From Phallusia fumigata (taxonomy: Eukaryota > Chordata > Ascidiacea > Phlebobranchia > Ascidiidae), in assembly GCA_008931825.1 (NCBI GenBank), contig QXVZ01011434.1, positions 1 to 47,027 of the forward strand: a stretch of 47,027 nt of DNA. The letters run 5' to 3'. Shown one piece after another: positions 22,706 through 34,900 of this stretch. Position numbers and translations under genes: made by a program. Below the pieces are notes generated by a model. The model made no database searches. It had not been told where the DNA came from and worked only from the letters and a program-made list of their open reading frames with translations. Positions within the stretch are counted from its first letter, which is position 1, and each line of letters starts with the position of its first letter.

Positions 22706-25700
22706 ATGCTGTTGGACATGGATGCCGAATTACAGCATCTCATCAGCATTTCAATCGACAAAATGACATCGGGCGCCGGTGGGCCTGGTTTGGCCGGGCG
22801 CAGCGATCGAAAGTCCCGCGGAATGGATCTTCGAAAAGCCCTTCTCGTCGCACACGTATTACAAGAGGTGCGATGCGCTTACCTTGAGGATGACTACACG
22901 ATCGTAACGAACACAATATCGGAAATGCGATCTAACAGTTACAAAAGGGATTGCGAAGACCTTCAAATTAAGGAAAACACTGTGAAAGACATTGATAAAA
23001 GACGAAATTCAGGTAAATATTTACAAAACTTGTCGCTATAGCTGTAATCAAAGTTTTGTTCATCTTGCTATCGAGCACCTTCACTTCCTTGTAGAAGACT
23101 GTAGATCAAAATGTGCAAATGTGGTATAACACGAGTAAAACAGTCATGTCACGTCAACAAAACAAAATTCGTTCCCAGGGCCGAAGAATGATTAAAATTA
23201 GTTGCATCCCGCCAAGTTTTTTTCGGTCATTAGATGGGTTTGTTGGCTGGCGTTGTCATGGGATGACGGTCCAAAATGCATCTTTCGTGTTTTGTTAATA
23301 TGTCGCGTTTGTGGGGCGACCGTCGCTTACTATGTTTTGCATGTGTGATTATTCATCACTCGCGTCTGCAGGCACACACGCGGCTGCCAAATACTCACGG
23401 CGCGCGCGATGATGTAACATCCCGTTAGCGTTAGAGGAAGTAGCAGGAAGACGGTCGATGATGGCAACGAGCCTGATGCATTTTCACACGCCTAGTTGCG
23501 GCTCTCGAACCGTGCTGGTGGAAAATGTGTCTATCCTAATATAGCACAAGCGTGATGACTAAATTGGTTCTTCCGTGTTTGCTTGCTGCCTGTCGTTAGG
23601 CCGTTGCAGGCGTGTATACATCCTTTGCACTGATGACTAGTCAGTGTATGTGTTTGCAACGCTGTAATGTGGTGGACAAACGCAATGGTTTGTGTGCGCA
23701 TACATACTACGTGACTGTAACTGTTCCGCCAATGGTGGCTTTGCTGCAGAACGGTCCCACGGTCGGAGTCCAGAAACAGTTATTATTGCTTCCCAATACC
23801 AATTGACCTTTCCGTTGCGCAGCGGCTGCTCCCAATTTTTCTCGAGCGCTCCTGCCATCCCCGGTAATTCGCAGTTCAATCGGTGCGGCGTTATTTCTTT
23901 TCAACAAGCCCTCCCGATATTTGAGTCAGCATCTATTTTTATTTCCCCCGTTTTGTGCAACGAACCTGCGCAACGGGCCGGCGCTCTAAACGCGCAGTGA
24001 AGCGAAGATAAACAGTACCCGAACTGTGACCCAGGAGAGACTGGATTACAGTAAGCCTTTTCTCTGTTTTGCTCTTAGCGCGAAAATCCGCGGCTTTGTG
24101 CGGTTTTGTTGAAAGGCCCTCCGCCGTGGGGCGTACGTCCTTTTTAAATTCCAGTCGATATCGCCTCGATATTGCGATGTGCACTTGGATGAGCAACCTC
24201 GAGAATCTTAGAATTGCTGTCCCGAGCGTTATGTACAATACAGGCGGATGAAGCCGCGCAATCAACACAACCTTTTGTTGTGTTTTCCGCCGAAACCCAC
24301 TCAATGAATCGAAAGATTTCGACGCTCGAATGATAATGGATTCATCTTGGCTAACAACAATAAAAGAGCGAACATTTGCTGGCTTCCCACGGAGAGTGAT
24401 TAACTGAAAGGCTTTCGGAGATTAATTGAAATTCTCAAAAGGGAACGAGTGTCGCGCAGCGCAACGACAATGCCGCTTAATTGCTTATCAGTTTCTAAAC
24501 AGCGCTGACCTCGCCTGTGTCCTTCTTTATCAATTACCAACCGTCGGCGAGACGGCCACCCGTTGTCGTGGGGAGCAGATGTCCATTGGGACATTGACCA
24601 GACGTCGTCGCCATTGTAAACATACGTATCGACGTAGTAGCGCCGCGAGGCAATGACGCAGAGGAGGATAATAAATATTCGTATCAAGGTTTGTCACCAG
24701 GGGTGCAGGGTCACCACATGCGCTATAAGCAATTTGATACAACAGCTTTACAAACCGCAAAACACAAGTTTTGGTATTGGGTATTGGCTAACATGGGAAA
24801 CAAAAGACATTGCGTGTAACTTTAAGCCCTCGCGCCTGTGTTTTATCAACCTGTTTCTCCCATGTTTTGTCACCGCAATCGTGACAACAACACGTTAGGT
24901 TGCCTTCTCGACCACTGCCCGATCAAGTTACTCGCCCACAATAGGATCACACCGCTATCAAATTGCAGTCGTCCGTTTGTTAGCCGAAACATTCGCAACC
25001 ACCCGTGAACGAACTAAAGGCATTTAAACCCCGTTTCCTTTCGCGCAGAATCCAAAACCTACCTCGAGGATACAGATGATGATATTTCCTACAACTCTTC
25101 ACCGCCCTCTCCATCCGCACTGCAGTCATGTGTGACCAACACGGATGTAACCGTTTCACGAATTTCTCAAGTCACTCAGCCTGTGTCGGTTTCAGTAAAC
25201 ACGGCGCATGTTATGTCGTTTCAACACCTTCCCGAAGTCACCGTGAAAGGTACGTTTATGAAGCTTTGTGTGCCGAAATATATTTGCAACGCAGTAAAGC
25301 ATGTCGATCCTGTGGGTTTTAAGGTTAAGCTGTGGTGTCAAAGCTAAAGCGTTTTTGTAAATCATTTAGTTTGTGAAGCTGGAAACACACAGACAACCAC
25401 TAGAGATACAAATAAAACAGCCACCGTTACCTGCGTAAAATTGCCACGTTTGTACCAACGTAAAATGACAAAACTACATGTACAATGGGTCCATGCTGAG
25501 TGTGGAGGGCCTACGAATCGGCTTTAAGGCTTCCCGTGAATAAGCCATTCGCAAAATCGATGGATGTTTTTTTGTTGATTCGTCCGCCTTGCCCACATCT
25601 GTGTGTTACGCAACATAATCCCCCATACAGAGATCGAATCGTTTATTGCCAGGAATTGAAACAGAGTTTACCTCCGGTTGTATACGCCGCTTTTCCGGAG

Positions 25701-26769
25701 GTCATTATGTCATAAAACTGCTCCATGGTTAATGAACAACCAGGCCATAAAGATAGATTGCGGAGTGCCTACTCTACATAAGGGCTCACTCGCAAACATT
25801 CATACTGTACCGGTTCGGTCATGATACGTAAGAGTGGTAATCAATAAGGTCACCGGACTTTGGATTCCGGCATTTTGTGCCAAATCAGCCGATCTGCGTC
25901 ACTGGCCTTTGTCGCCGCGCCAGCATCCGTTTCCAGCCTGCACAGCCAGTGTGAATTGTGGGACCCGTATTTAAACCCGGAAGTAATGCAAAATTGATTA
26001 GCCCGCGCGCGAAACCGCCAGAAACAGAAACACACGTCACGCGGGAGACGCGGTACTGCAACCTGGGTTTTCCCGCCAGTTGAAACTTCCTTTTTGCAAA
26101 TTTGCTGACTCAGCGTTGTTTTGCATCCTTGCAGGTTCTTCGAACGAATGCGATGACGTGACGAGCGATGACGATTCCGCCGCGGTAGTTTGTGAGGAGC
26201 TTGAGCTTTCGCATTGCTGCGAAGTCGAATCCACATCGTGCGATGACGACACAGCCGAATCACGTGATCACGAAGCACGTGATGTGTCGAGCGCGGTAAA
26301 CAGGAAGCGCGAGGAGGACGGAAGCGCGGTTGAGTCACACGCGGTCGGCCACACAACAGAACAACAGTCAGCAACCGTGAGCGTTATTCAGCGCACGACC
26401 AGTTGTCCCCTTCCGAAAAAGAAACGCCCTCTACCGAAAGAGTTCCTTCAGGATACGCCAGCACCTTGCAAGTCGCCGAAAATCGACTGCGCACCGTCGC
26501 CGTTGCGCACAAACTGCGTGACCACTACTACGTTAGCAAGCACTGTGACAATGGAAAGTAGAACTTCGACTTCTATTTCAACCGTTTATTCGACCATCGG
26601 CACGACATCATCGTTTAGTACGACGAGCAGCAGATACGAACCCGGCCCCAAAGTGGTGGTGCAGATGACCCAGTCATGTGACACGTATCTACCAATCACT
26701 TGTACGCAGCTCGGAAAACGCCTGAGTGACCTCAGTAATTTCGCTTTGTCGCATAGCGCATTGGCGTAA
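22706..26769 (+). CDS. IER2/IER5-like nuclear protein (immediate-early response family, tentative)
   Basis: Three exons (22706-23012, 25049-25249, 26135-26769) join in phase to about 380 residues. The N-terminus (about residues 7-70) has ISISIDKM, a linker of about 18 residues, then LRKALLVAHVLQEVRCAYLED. This matches the pattern of IER2/IER5 (ISL.K....LHKNLLV..L...R..YL) and more distantly SERTA motifs. Exon 2 is Ser/Thr/Val-rich. Exon 3 opens with an acidic segment (ECDDVTSDDD), has a basic patch PKKKRPLPK that could be a nuclear localisation signal, then a long Ser/Thr-rich stretch, and ends NFALSHSALA. Vertebrate IER genes are intronless and their C-terminal block is not obvious here, so the family call is moderate while the gene structure is well supported. 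Long introns and flanks suggest heavy regulation. Confidence 0.68.
23013..25048 (+). other. IER-like intron 1, CpG-rich
   Basis: A 2-kb intron, far longer than those of the housekeeping genes here, with many CpG dinucleotides (for example around 23,390-23,420 and 23,800-24,250). Several overlapping open frames on both strands reach 60-121 codons but none has recognisable content. Likely to hold regulatory sites. Confidence 0.45.
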
Positions 26770-29700
26770 ACGAGGTCTCTTGTTTGTTGTTTTGTGTCGT
26801 GCTTTTAAAGTTCACTTTCTTGTTTTTGCACAATCAGTTTTGTTTTTGATTTTTTTTGTGTTGTCGCTTTACGTCGGCGCCGTCGCTTGTTCGATGCGAC
26901 TCAAAACGCGCATGTTTTTTTCCAGAAGGAAAGTGCAATTTTAGCAGTTCTTTTACGTTCATTTCGTTCGCTTTTCTCTTTTTTTGGTTTTGTTCTTTCG
27001 ACGTTCACGCGCTCGACTCCCGTGAGCACTAAAAGTGTTGACTTTTTGTGTATTTTCTTGACGATTGACGTTAACAAGGTTTTTCCACACGATACCAACT
27101 GTCTGGTGGATTAGAGTCGAATGACAGCCACAGGATAGGAGGGAACGCCATTTCCCATATGAGTCATATTACGTTGGTGACGAGTTATCGGTTCAGGTTT
27201 CACAGTTAAAAGCCTATGGACGGCAAAGGTCTGACTGGAGGATTTTGCTTAAAAAGCAACGCACTGGGATACAATGTTAAAGGCCATACCAGACAAATAC
27301 GTTAAATTAGGACTTGATGTTTGCATGCCTAAAGGTCATTTTTAAACCAGCGCCTTCGTTCTTAATTGACGAAAACAACATCCTCTGTTTAAACATTTTA
27401 AAGAACTTTATCAATGTTTACTGCACAAAGCTCGTATAAACGCCCGCTTTGCAGAACCGAGAAAGCAGGCCTTTTTTAACAACCTATATTATTTTACTCG
27501 GTAAAGCGCTTCACATGACCTTTAAATTTTTAAAATTGTTGCCTTTGCATGACTCCCATATGACTTATCAAATGAACTGTAAGCAGTCTACCATTACTTT
27601 GATCACTATCGGTCACCTACATGTAAATTCTCCATGAATGTAAAACTTAAAAAGGTGGAATCGACAGTTTATCATAGCAAATGACTACAAATTTAGTAGA
27701 TAAGATATCCATCAACAGCTTCCTCGTCTCAAGCGGAAAAAAACGTTTTCCATCCAATAAACATTGATTTTATCTCACCCAGATTTCCCAGAACAGATTT
27801 CGTGATGGGTGACGTCAATTAAAAAAACAAGCGCATTTGCGATAAGTAGGTTGATGCGTCAAGTTCATGTTTCAAACTGGGCGAGCCACACCGCAGCATC
27901 CAATTTCCCGCGAAGCATTTTGAGAGCACAAATATTTAAGGCATCTACTTATAACCAACGATTAACCAAATCAGTCGTACTTAACATGTCTTTGCTCACA
28001 TTCCTAAATTAAGCGATTGGCAATACCGCCTCCCACGAGGAATCACAAACGGTTATTATTTTTGGGCACATTCAACATCAAATTTTGTTGCAGGCATTTC
28101 AAGTTCGAAGGACTGGATTAGTTTGGGGCTTGGTCTTCCGATGCCCCTTTAAAAGCACATAAAGTAGTGTATGTGAACGACATAAAGCCCTTTGGTTTAT
28201 TGCCAACCACGATGAATTGGCCACTTCACAATCAAACTACCGCAACATCCCTACCCGACCTTGTAATAAATCCTGTCAATCATAATTGAAACCCTAATAC
28301 ACAGGAATGAGTATCGCAAATGACCTACTAATTACAACATAATGCCAAGGGTCGGTGTTGGGAAGGTCACCAGTTAATTATAGTGGAATTATTAGGTCTA
28401 GCAGGTGTGAACCTAAATGCACATTTCCTTTGTCCCTTTTCCCACAGGGGTTGCGCAGAGCATTAACGCATAACACAGGAAATGACAGTTCACTAACCAA
28501 TTAAATAAACTAATCAGAGCGTCAGCATTTATGTGTTCCATTTGATTTTACTCACAGCTAGCAAAAATTACCAGACAAACGGCAATTATCCGAACTGATC
28601 AGCATTAAACACAGACCAAACTTGTGACCTGTAATTAATCCGCCAAACGTGCTGAGCCCGTAGGCGGTAATATCCGGCGCGCCAAAACATACACTTTCAT
28701 TAAATTGCGTGATCTTGAATTAAAATTCCTCACGCCTATACGTCAGTTGTTAGTGGCTTAGTCCAAACTATTTTTCAACGAACAGAACACACAACTACAT
28801 ACATTTTCAAGAAACTTATTTGCATGTTTACCTTTTGAATTAGACAGAGGCCTACAGGAGATTTGGTTAGGATAATCCTGTGCAACGGATTAACATTCTC
28901 TCGTTTGGCTGAGAACGAGTTCGCCGAAAGCTGTCAGCTGTTTTAGTTTGGTATATTTTGCATCAAATACTGTGGTTTTAAACCGCTTATACCAAAGATA
29001 AATGCCATACAACGCATCTCAAGTGATGTGTATTTTGGATACAGCTCATAAAAGCAGAAACGCCTAGTTGTCGATTTGTTAATGTATGACCTGTGACATA
29101 GACTTGCATACGTAAGGAAATGTGTTTTAATTGAATAGAAAATGCGTTTTAATTAAATTACTGAGTCACTGGGGTAACAAATTTAGCGCCTTCTTAACGG
29201 TAAGATCTTTTTGACCTCCATTATTAGATTGTGACACGAAATCACATTGCTTGTTGTTACTGGTCCAACCTTGGCGCACCTTTTATGGACCAAAGGCGCT
29301 TGTTACGTCAAAAACAAACTGGATTTGTAATGAATTCAGCCTCATACAACTAATCAATGCTTATACAATACCTGAAATTGTGTGCGTCTAAAATATACAT
29401 GAGCACAGATTTTATGTCCTTTGTTTGTGCTTTAGCATTTGTCGAGTTGAAAAGTACACGTGTTTCCTTTTTTTTACAATGGCATGTAGTTAATAGCAAG
29501 GCGTGTTAGGGTCAATCTTTGACATACTTTGTTCTTTTGAGCGAAAATTAATGGAAATTCAAACTACAAATTCTCTATGTCCTGTTTTATAACTCACTGC
29601 GCGTACACTTCTGCGTGATAAATGTGTTTGTGAACGCTTTTATTATTACATTTACCGCAAATTAAATTTCCGCACGTACTGTACCAATTCCTACAGACTG

Positions 29701-30499
29701 CTCAGCGTCAATCACTGCAGCAAGGTGGTTGACATGGGCTAAATTTAGACGGTTCTGGGTGTCTAGTGATTTTTCTGCGAATTTTCCTTCTGATAAAATG
29801 CCTTAAATTATTGGAAAGCCTTCGGCACACACGCGAGTCGGCAGGAGGGATAGTAATTGCCAGAAAGGCGAATTTGCATTCAACCCACCTCCGTCTATTC
29901 TATGCTTAACCAGAGTTACACAATACGCAAAGTCATGCCATTATGGCCCGGAGCGTGATGGAAATTTAATTTTTCTCTCAAAAGTCTAATAATAGCAGCG
30001 CACAGGGGTTTTGTAAAGGACGACGAAACTGAGTTTTTGTGTTGTTTTTTCAGCTGCTATCCAAAGCGTCATACATTCTAAATGCGTTTCTCTGCACCAT
30101 AACGTCATTGTATAGGACTTTTTATAGACGGCAATGTTGTACTTTGTTCTGGGGTTTTATCGGTTGTCCTAAGTGTGACACGCCCGTCATCTTTTGTATG
30201 CGTTACTTAATATAGACTACCATTTTACCTGTAACTTGTTAAAATAGAACTTCGCTTGAGTTGGGAATAAACATAGGCCGGACAAATGGGAAGTAAAAAG
30301 TTTTCGCATTGCTAAAAAAATTGAAAAGTTGAATGTTTTTAACATACGTACATCGCTTTTAATTCTTGTATAAGTTAGTCTTACACAGAGAACACGGCAG
30401 CTAAAAACAAGTATTAAAGTGCGTCTGAAAATTATCAAACAAATTTGAAAGAGTCTTTTTTCTGTTGTGTGTGTTTGGTATCGTTTTTTTAAAATTCCG
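26770..30499. other. IER-like 3' UTR and non-coding region
   Basis: No gene seen. T-rich sequence follows the stop; the first plausible poly(A) signal is AATAAA at 27756-27761. Between about 28,320 and 28,930 there are many TAATTA/TAATTG/GGATTA homeodomain-type words, which could mark an enhancer, though such words are also common in AT-rich DNA. Confidence 0.4.
27756..27761 (+). terminator. Candidate poly(A) signal of IER-like gene
   Basis: AATAAA about 990 bp after the stop codon; no earlier canonical signal was noticed. Confidence 0.3.
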
Positions 30500-30790
30500 T
30501 GACGTCCTACATAATCGATCTTTGTCACATACGTCACCGTTCGCTGTCGTCACGTCATTTGCAGCGGTTTTGTTTCTAATAAACATCTTTATTGAAGCGA
30601 ACGTCACAAACGAAAACACGTCATCAACAGGCGTTTGCACACCGATTCAGTGGGTTGTGGCGGTAAGTCGTCAGTTCATAGAAATCACACACAACACTTC
30701 GGCAGAAAAGTTTTTTCAACACTGCGTATCAAAAATCTTTTTTATCACACGGCGTTCTTGCAACACGTCATTTCTGTTAAAACGTGACGT
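30500..30790. promoter_or_regulatory. Cluster of CRE-type TGACGT/ACGTCA sites
   Basis: Seven TGACGT or ACGTCA hexamers lie within 291 bp (at 30500, 30531, 30552, 30601, 30618, 30775 and 30785), plus extra CGTCA half-sites at 30549 and 30669. By chance about 0.1-0.2 would be expected. The plus strand is also open for 111 codons from 30465, but the translation shows no known family; the two readings compete. Could be an enhancer or promoter responding to CREB/ATF/bZIP factors. Confidence 0.45.
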
Positions 30791-31950
30791 AGTCTTTTAA
30801 CGCTTTTTGTTGGAACTTACTGTGAATAGATTGAATGATACGATGCTAATTAACGTTCACAAATAAAACTGAATCTACACAAAAAAATGCGCTGTTTTTC
30901 GAGGCAAAACTACATAAGAGAATAACTAAATCAAATGTACACAATGTTTGGTCAGTAAAATATCGCTCAAAAATGAAAATCAATATATGTCTACACAGAA
31001 AACGAAAAATGAAAGATGGAGCAATATAAAGCACACGAAAGCAATATAAAATTAACATTGTTTAAAAATAAGTTGTGTTTTGTCATGGTGTGAAAAAATT
31101 TTGATGTGATTTTTATTTCTTTTAAAAATTAATGACATGATTTTTATGATGGTAGACCCAATGCTCTAGTGAAAATAATGGCTTAATAAAGCACTTAAAT
31201 GCAATAAAATTAGCTACAATAGATTAGATTTTCGCGTGGCATGGTTGTGCATTGGGTTTTTAGTGTTCCAAGAGTTTTTGAATCAATTTATAAAAAGCTT
31301 GCATTTAAACATTTGTTCTTTCTACAAAAAGCTATTAAAATCTACTCAATCACATTTTTGGTAATCAAAACACATCAGATAATAATTGCCCCCCAAAACA
31401 ATAAAAACTTTCCTTGCACGAATAGAAATTAGAAATACAACCATCATAAATCTACAGCGATGCAAAATACACGTCAATGTAACAATATAAGAAAGGCAAC
31501 ATGCGTAGAAGATGCCTCAGAAACTGGAGGTTTAGGAGTTTATTATCCGCAAATGAAGAAATCAAGCACTCATAAAACACAGTGAAGTGAACACGTCTTA
31601 GGATGTTTTGTGTTTGTAGGTTTGGGGATGGAAATTTACTTTTTTATGAAATGTGCAGACAAATTAAATTTCTGCTTTTTTTCTTTTTTAAAGTTTTTTT
31701 TAATGACATGACAAAAAACTTTTCGTTCGCTAATTTTATCAGGATAAGGTCAAACGTTGTGATTTAAAAAGCATTTCGAAAAAAAAAGGTTTCATGCTAA
31801 GCGCAAAATACCAGTGCAATATAATTGCAATGATTCTCTACCAACAAAAACGCAAAGTAAAAATAACAAATGCAATCCTACGCGGTAAATGTGTAACTAA
31901 TTCGGCGATATTTCTCATTTACAAGAAAGGCAATAAAAGAAAGACACAGT
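30791..31950. other. Non-coding region and SLC44 3' flank
   Basis: AT-rich with long T and A runs; no exon recognised on either strand. The right part is 3' UTR of the minus-strand SLC44 gene. Confidence 0.45.
31539..31544 (-). terminator. Candidate SLC44 poly(A) signal
   Basis: AATAAA on the minus strand about 410 bp after the SLC44 stop codon. Confidence 0.35.
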
Positions 31951-34900
31951 TTAACTGTCACTGTCCTTTCGTTTTTTGTTCTTCTTCCCCAACACCTTCA
32001 TTAATCCCTTGCTCATGTAGTAGGGTTTCTGTTCACTTCCATCGTTGCGCTCCAAATCCTCCACTGCAAAATGACAATAAATATTTGATGTAAAATTTTA
32101 CGGTTTGGGTGACCTGTGGGTTAACGGATGGGTCAATAAGGGTCAAATGTAATTGTACACAATTTCAGACACTTTTATTTTATTTATACCCACCACAGGG
32201 TTCGAACTTACGAACTATTGTTGAGTGGAGACGAAAGGCTTAAAATGTGTGATTGTTTTCAAATTAAACATGTATATTAGAAATCAAGTCAAGATGACAT
32301 TGAAATCTAACAGGAAGAGGTGACAACAGAGAAAATGTATAAAAGCTTAACAACTTTGAGTTTGTTGCACGATTTAAAACAATGGTGTAAAGTTTTTGTC
32401 AACAGAATAGTTCAAACCCTTACGCTGGGCAATACAAAATTAGACTTGAAACAAATAAAGTATCGAAAAGCTGACGCTTTAACAATAAGCTACTTACAGA
32501 AACAAAGGAAGATTGTGTCCACTGCCATACCAAAAGTGTTAAAGAATCCAGCTGCTACAAAATATGCAGCTACTCCAATCATCTAAAAAGTGGGATAACG
32601 TTATTGTTAACATTGAGGTTTGTATTACTATTATCTATTGAACCAAATTGTCAAGCTTTTACCAAAGTGTCTCAGGTTTGACAGTATTTCAAAGTAACAT
32701 GCTTTTTATGATTTACAAAATCAGGTTATTTACAGCGATCAACAAGAAAGTATGTAAATGTATGCAAAACATGAACTTAAAGGTGGCTTTTAACAAGCAA
32801 AAATTTGCGCCTCATTGATATTTTGCTATAGGACAATAACATAAAGACAGTTCACTCGAAAACTGCACAAAAAAACAAATGTTAAACTACTTACAATAAT
32901 AGGCATCCAGTAATAATTCAGGTTTGGTGCACTGACGCTCAAGATATCAGCAAATTTGTTGGTGAAAATGGCCCACGAGAGAGCACCCATTCCCACAGTC
33001 ACAATCAGCTTTCCTGAAAAGCAACATTTTTGATACCAGTGGAATTTAGAAAGGAGGTGTTCACTAAGAAATTTGATACCCGATGCAAGGAAGTGACATT
33101 TTCCCAAAGGGCACTGTGGAATGATATTGCCATGCGAAAATGACATTTGCAAGCGTGCTTTGAACATAATCAAGTCACAGCCGTAAAAACCTCATAGATT
33201 TCGTTCACCCTTTCCACAAACTGCCAAATTTATTTCACCCGTGTGCAAATTATATGAATTGTGTTGACTGAAACGGACAAGTCACAAACAAAGAGGTCTT
33301 GTGACCTGCTATATTATCAAATTGTTACAATGAGCATTTAAATGTGACCAACTGGCGCTAGTAGGCAAATATTGCATCCTATTCAGTGCTTGCTGTTGGG
33401 TAAACATTAAACAAATTAGGCACAAAATTTACCTTGCTAAAATTTATTCGTTCACCCTTACACGAATGTCATTTACTTCTGGGTGAACCATCCACCCATT
33501 GAGAAGCACAGCCTTGTACGATGCAATCATGCAAGTAAAAACGTATGTGACTTACCGACAAAGAGGACGAAATCTGTGACCTTGTCGAGGACAGCAACCC
33601 TCAAAATGTTCCGCATGAGTAGTTTGAACGCGTTCTTTGCTGATACGCAGAAATTTTTACCGTAAACAGCAACCTACAACAAATATTCACGGTAAAGTTT
33701 TTAACTTGATTATCGCCTAATATTTAAAATTAGAAAATTTGTTTTCTGCCAAGCAAGGAATATGAAGCGTCTTGCAATCTCCTGATTGCAGTCAATGGCA
33801 GAACAAGTTCTTGGTCAACAACGTAATAATAGTAAAGAGAAAATGGCTTCAAACAAAACACACAAATTAAAGATACAACGTTTCGCAAAAACATTTCTTA
33901 TTGACCTTTTTCGAAAGTGCACTTTTCCTTCACAAGCACTTAAAGTTTCCACAAACCTATTCAAGGCAAGCGATAGCAATCCACTAAAGAAGATTGAACA
34001 TGTTTGTCGGAAAGACAGCGACAATTTGGATGGAGACAAGATACAAGGGCGACACGCAAGTTTGAAGACTAGATGAGAGGGTGATAAACTCCTGTTATCA
34101 GTTCAGCAGTCTGCATAGCTGTGCCTTCCTAGAAGTGCAGGCCATAACGTGTTATCGATGAGATCAAAACGTGGCAGCATCATTGGCAAACGCTCCTCGC
34201 AAATTGTGGGAGCCGAGATCGGAATCTCACATGCGTACAACAACCCACACAGACTCTGTTGCACAAAACTTTTGATAGGCTGCAACGTTTTCATTTCTAG
34301 ACACACATTGAAGGGTCCACAATTGCAAATGATATGCGTTCGCCGGCGTCAAACGACAATTTCCACTGACAAATTGTACTTGATCGAATGTTACAGTTGC
34401 AAAAGTGTATAATGAGTCTTTTTTTCAGTCTTTGGATAGCGAGAGTTGGGATATTGTCAAAAAATTCAGAAGAAAGTCTGCTTGTCCCACTAAAGGCGAT
34501 ATACCGCGAAACCTAACTTGCAAGCGAGACAGACAGAAATATAAAATAGGGAGCATAGGCGGGTCACGATCGTGATAGATTTGCTCCATAAAAAGCTCAA
34601 GGCACAAGCAGGCGTAAACAGATTCCAGCCGAGATGGTAATCTAAGTCTTCGGCATGCTCCAGCAAACCTCTCGTTTTGCCTGTTAGCGCTGCACGAAAA
34701 CACGAGAGCGGCACTGATCATGTACAGATACGGATGGATTAGCTGTGTTATGAATTCTAAAGGTCTTAGCTGCGGCGATGTTGGACCGCAAAGTAAAGAC
34801 GATATGTTGCTTTTGGTCTGATTTGCATATAATTCTGCACCTCCAGTTTCTTAGAAGTCGGCTGTCGGCAAAGTTTATGCAGCGTTGTATAAACTGTTGT

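Noticed and set aside
25850-26374. 174-codon minus-strand open frame
   Set aside because: Mostly antisense of IER-like exon 3, whose codon composition keeps the opposite strand open; the plus strand has correct splice phase and a nuclear-protein composition.
30465-30800. 111-codon plus-strand frame
   Set aside because: No recognised family; the repeated TGACGT sites and an overlapping 79-codon minus-strand frame make chance openness likely.
32185-32205. tRNA-like B box (AAGTTCGAACCC on the minus strand)
   Set aside because: No A box, anticodon stem or acceptor pairing could be built around it; at most a SINE relic.
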